Assembly (NCBI GenBank): GCA_035548835.1
Contig: DASZSB010000148.1
Span: 62,001 to 126,000, forward strand
Direction: 5' to 3'
DNA from: FEN-1219 sp035548835
GTDB taxonomy: Bacteria > Pseudomonadota > Gammaproteobacteria > Steroidobacterales > Rariloculaceae
Length of the DNA stretch: 64,000 bases
Shown piece by piece: positions 62,139 to 64,000 of the stretch (the stretch's first letter is position 1; each line of letters begins with the position of its first letter). Under the pieces are notes generated by a model, which saw only the letters and a list, made by a program, of their open reading frames with translations, was not told the DNA's origin and made no database searches. The position numbers and the translations under genes are program-made.

Positions 62139-62588
62139 ATGACACGAGCCAAGGTCTTCTACGTTCTCGCCCTCGTCGCGCACGCACTCGGCTGGGTCCT
62201 GCCGGTCATTCGCGACCAGCAGCGCGTCTACCGTGGCGTGCACGCGTTCCGCGTGGCCCTGAGTCCGCTCTGGCCGTACGAGCACTTCCGCCTGCCGGGC
62301 GGTTACACGATGTGGCTCAGCGTCGCGAGCGGCCTGACGAACGTCGTGTTCGTCGCGATGGCCGTCTACCTCTGGCGGTTCGTGGCCCGCGGTGCCGGCA
62401 GCCGGCTCGCGGCGTTCGTGCTCGGCGCGGCGGCGCTGCTGAACCTGCACTGGACGTTCACGTTGCAGGGCAGCGCGGCCGAGCTCGAGCTCGGGTACCA
62501 CGTCTGGGTCATCTCGTTCGTACTGCTCCTGCTGGCGGTCCACCCCGCGATGGTGGCCCGCGCACGCGTGGGCCCCGGCACGAGTTGA
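62139..62588 (+). CDS. Membrane protein of unknown function, four helices
   Basis: A 149-residue protein with hydrophobic segments at about 6-23, 58-77, 86-105 and 118-135. The ATG lies 12 bases after the aminotransferase stop, so it is probably in the same operon. Basic and Trp/Tyr residues flank the helices. No family recognised. Confidence 0.7.
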   Translation: MTRAKVFYVLALVAHALGWVLPVIRDQQRVYRGVHAFRVALSPLWPYEHFRLPGGYTMWLSVASGLTNVVFVAMAVYLWRFVARGAGSRLAAFVLGAAALLNLHWTFTLQGSAAELELGYHVWVISFVLLLLAVHPAMVARARVGPGTS

Positions 62589-62603
62589 CATAAGACCGGC
62601 CGT

Positions 62604-62631
62604 TTGACAGGCCCGGTGATGTCGATATGAT
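62604..62631 (+). promoter_or_regulatory. Strong predicted sigma-70 promoter of the SPFH gene
   Basis: A consensus TTGACA (62604-62609) and near-consensus TATGAT (62626-62631) with a 16-base spacer lie 35 bases before the ATG of the SPFH gene. A palindrome GATAT-G-ATATC (62624-62634) overlaps the -10 and could be a repressor site. A second TTGACA at 62585-62590 straddles the preceding stop codon. This is the best promoter match in the window. Confidence 0.7.
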
Positions 62632-62665
62632 ATCACTCGAATATCAATCGAGCCGGGAGTCGACC

Positions 62666-63658
62666 ATGCCAGTTCAACCTGCAAAGGACGCCACCTACGA
62701 GAAGCCCGTCGAGGTCATCAGCGGCTGGCCGGTCCTGTTCATCGGGATCGCGCTGCTGCTCGGCGCCGTCGCCTTCGTGTTCACGGGGCCGGGGCTGCCG
62801 CCGCTGCGGATCGTTGCCGCGGCGGCATTCAGCGCGCTCGTGGTGTTTCTGCTGACCGGGCTGTTCTCGTTGCAGCCGAACGAGGCGCGCGTGCTGATCC
62901 TGTTCGGCGACTACAAGGGCACCGTGCGCAAGAGCGGCTTCCATTGGGCGAACCCGTTCTACGCGAGCAATCGCGGCAAGGTTCCGTGGGGCGTCGCGCC
63001 GCCGCAGGATCCGAAGGCGGGGACGCGCATCGGTCCCGGCGCCGGCGGCATCGTCTACAAGCCGCTGAAGGCCACGATCTCGCTGCGCGCGCGCAACTTC
63101 AACAGCGACAAGCTGAAGGTCAACGACAAACGCGGCAATCCGGTCGAGATCGCCGCCGTCATCGTCTGGCGCGTCGATGACACGGCGCAGGCCGCGTTCG
63201 ACGTCGAGGACTTCGAGAGCTACGTGACGGTGCAGAGCGAGGCGGCCATCCGCAGCGTCGCGAGCACGTACGCTTACGATCAGGGCGAAGAGGACGAAGT
63301 CACGCTGCGTGGCGGTGGCGACGAGGTTTCGCACGAGCTGAAGAAGGAGCTCGAGAAGCGCCTTGCGAAGGCCGGCGTGGTGGTCGAGGAGGCGCGCCTG
63401 ACGCATCTCGCGTACGCGCCCGAGATCGCACACGCCATGCTGCGGCGCCAGCAGGCAGAAGCCGTGATCGCGGCACGGCAGAAGATCGTGCTCGGCGCCG
63501 TCAGCATGGTCGACATGGCGCTGCGCGAGCTCGACCACAAACAGGTCGTGAAGCTCGACGAGGAGCGCAAGGCCGCGATGGTCAGCAATCTGCTCGTGGT
63601 GCTCTGCGGCACGGAAGAAGCCGCGCCGGTCATCAACACGGGCACGCTGTACGGCTGA
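62666..63658 (+). CDS. SPFH/band-7 domain membrane protein
   Basis: A 330-residue SPFH protein with two hydrophobic N-terminal segments at about 21-44 and 52-70. The SPFH domain covers about 76-280, with FSLQPNEARVLILFGDYKG, ISLRARNFNSDKLKVNDKRGNPVEIAAVIVWRV (in pieces) and RLAKAGVVVEEARLTHLAYAPEIAHAMLRRQQAEAVIAA. The GNPVEI and YAPEIAHAMLRRQQAEA stretches are diagnostic. These proteins form oligomeric cages that organise membrane microdomains or bind proteases. The RHH gene follows after 2 bases. Confidence 0.9.
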   Translation: MPVQPAKDATYEKPVEVISGWPVLFIGIALLLGAVAFVFTGPGLPPLRIVAAAAFSALVVFLLTGLFSLQPNEARVLILFGDYKGTVRKSGFHWANPFYASNRGKVPWGVAPPQDPKAGTRIGPGAGGIVYKPLKATISLRARNFNSDKLKVNDKRGNPVEIAAVIVWRVDDTAQAAFDVEDFESYVTVQSEAAIRSVASTYAYDQGEEDEVTLRGGGDEVSHELKKELEKRLAKAGVVVEEARLTHLAYAPEIAHAMLRRQQAEAVIAARQKIVLGAVSMVDMALRELDHKQVVKLDEERKAAMVSNLLVVLCGTEEAAPVINTGTLYG

Positions 63659-63660
63659 TC

Positions 63661-63843
63661 GTGGCGGAAGAGCGCAAGTCGTTCCTGCTGCGGCTGCCAC
63701 CCGAGCTCTGGAAAGAGATCGAGAAGTGGGCGGCCGACGAGCTGCGCAGCGTCAACGGCCAGATCGAGTACCTGCTGCGGCAGGCCGTCCGCGAGCGCAA
63801 AGGGAGCCACAAGCCGGACGGGAGGGCGGGCGGCGAGTCCTGA
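63661..63843 (+). CDS. Arc-like ribbon-helix-helix DNA-binding protein
   Basis: A 60-residue protein from a GTG start. RKSFLLRLPPELWKEIEKWA then NGQIEYLLRQAVRER is the beta-strand/helix/helix pattern of Arc/MetJ-type repressors. A basic disordered tail follows. Two bases after the SPFH stop, so it is co-expressed with it and may bind the palindrome at the SPFH promoter, which I infer only from linkage. Confidence 0.83.
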   Translation: MAEERKSFLLRLPPELWKEIEKWAADELRSVNGQIEYLLRQAVRERKGSHKPDGRAGGES

Positions 63844-63845
63844 GG

Positions 63846-63872
63846 GCGGGCGCGGCCCTTTGCCGCGCCCGC
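63846..63872. terminator. Bidirectional hairpin between convergent genes
   Basis: A perfect 10-bp stem (63846-63855 with 63863-63872) around a 7-base loop lies between the stops of the RHH gene and the convergent VOC gene. There is no T-run, so termination would rely on the strong GC stem. Confidence 0.55.
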
Positions 63873-63883
63873 GGCACCGCGCT

Positions 63884-64000
63884 TCAGAGTGCGCGCAGTC
63901 CTTCGGTCAGCTCGATCGTCGTGCCCCACGGATCGGTCAGGAACGCGAGCCCGAAGCCGGACGGCAGCGTCGAATAGGGCCGATCGAACTTGACGCCCGC
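63884..64000 (-). CDS. VOC-family protein, C-terminal fragment at window edge
   Basis: The last 38 codons before a TGA. It reads FDRPYSTLPSGFGLAFLTDP followed by WGTTIELTEGL, the usual end of a glyoxalase/VOC domain (FLTDPWGTTIEL with the metal-ligand Glu). The 5' part lies beyond the window. Confidence 0.75.
   Translation of the reverse strand, partial: AGVKFDRPYSTLPSGFGLAFLTDPWGTTIELTEGLRAL

Overview
The window looks like one contiguous piece of a GC-rich Gammaproteobacterium chromosome. The evidence is gammaproteobacterial-type RimO, KdsA/KdsC/WaaA lipopolysaccharide genes, TonB-dependent uptake, DsbA, TrxB and many Sec/Tat-exported proteins. The repeated family of secreted AHHS proteins (I believe DUF6152) next to quinoprotein and cytochrome-linked dehydrogenases suggests a Steroidobacter/Nevskiales-like soil or water organism, but that placement is inference. 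I found no rRNA, tRNA, CRISPR array, integrase or insertion sequence.

Layout. 1-5.4 kb: rimO, the first secreted AHHS/partner gene pair, an MFS exporter and a secreted protein of unknown function. 5.5-10.4 kb: a MaoC hydratase overlapping a type II NADH dehydrogenase, a SoxC-like molybdoenzyme overlapping its cytochrome c, an HDOD protein, and a 246-bp nested palindromic element. 10.4-14.2 kb (minus): a metallo-beta-lactamase-fold hydrolase, a J-like/zinc-ribbon/PilZ fusion, and a second AHHS/partner pair. 14.3-20.1 kb: a DUF5916 outer-membrane protein, a remnant of a contractile-tail sheath gene, an alpha/beta hydrolase and a metal-type ABC transporter without a binding protein. 20.1-24.4 kb: a PQQ dehydrogenase, the third pair and a divergent fourth AHHS gene. 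24.4-33.3 kb: a TonB receptor with a probable operator, a GH88/GH105-type hydrolase, small redox or VOC proteins, and a NitT/TauT-type ABC transporter without a binding protein.

33.3-36.6 kb (minus) is a flavocytochrome of the p-cresol methylhydroxylase type with an unusual exported short-chain dehydrogenase. 36.7-40.7 kb holds a peptidase, a DsbA-like protein, a RidA protein and an exported F420-reductase-like protein. 41-49.7 kb is a c-di-GMP phosphodiesterase followed by an ulosonic-acid (Kdo-type) locus: GT30 transferase, KdsA homologue, transaldolase-CBS fusion, KdsC-like phosphatase, WaaA and an MsbA-like exporter. 49.8-58.3 kb has a beta-barrel candidate, an ankyrin protein, a MacAB-like exporter with two different permeases, a DUF882 peptidase and trxB. 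58.4-64 kb has a patatin/BamA-type outer-membrane protein, a class III aminotransferase and an SPFH/RHH pair behind a near-consensus promoter.

Two candidates for an undescribed system stand out. (1) The ulosonic-acid locus carries a transaldolase fused to a CBS pair that closely resembles that of KdsD, in the place expected for the KdsD isomerase. Its KdsA lacks an arginine of the arabinose-5-phosphate pocket, so the locus may make a non-standard sugar acid or use a different route to the aldose precursor. (2) Secreted AHHS proteins occur four times; each should expose an N-terminal His-His after signal cleavage and keeps an internal Asn-Pro-His. Three are paired with members of one secreted beta-rich family, and one pair adjoins a quinoprotein dehydrogenase. 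This looks like a periplasmic, possibly metal-binding, two-protein module.
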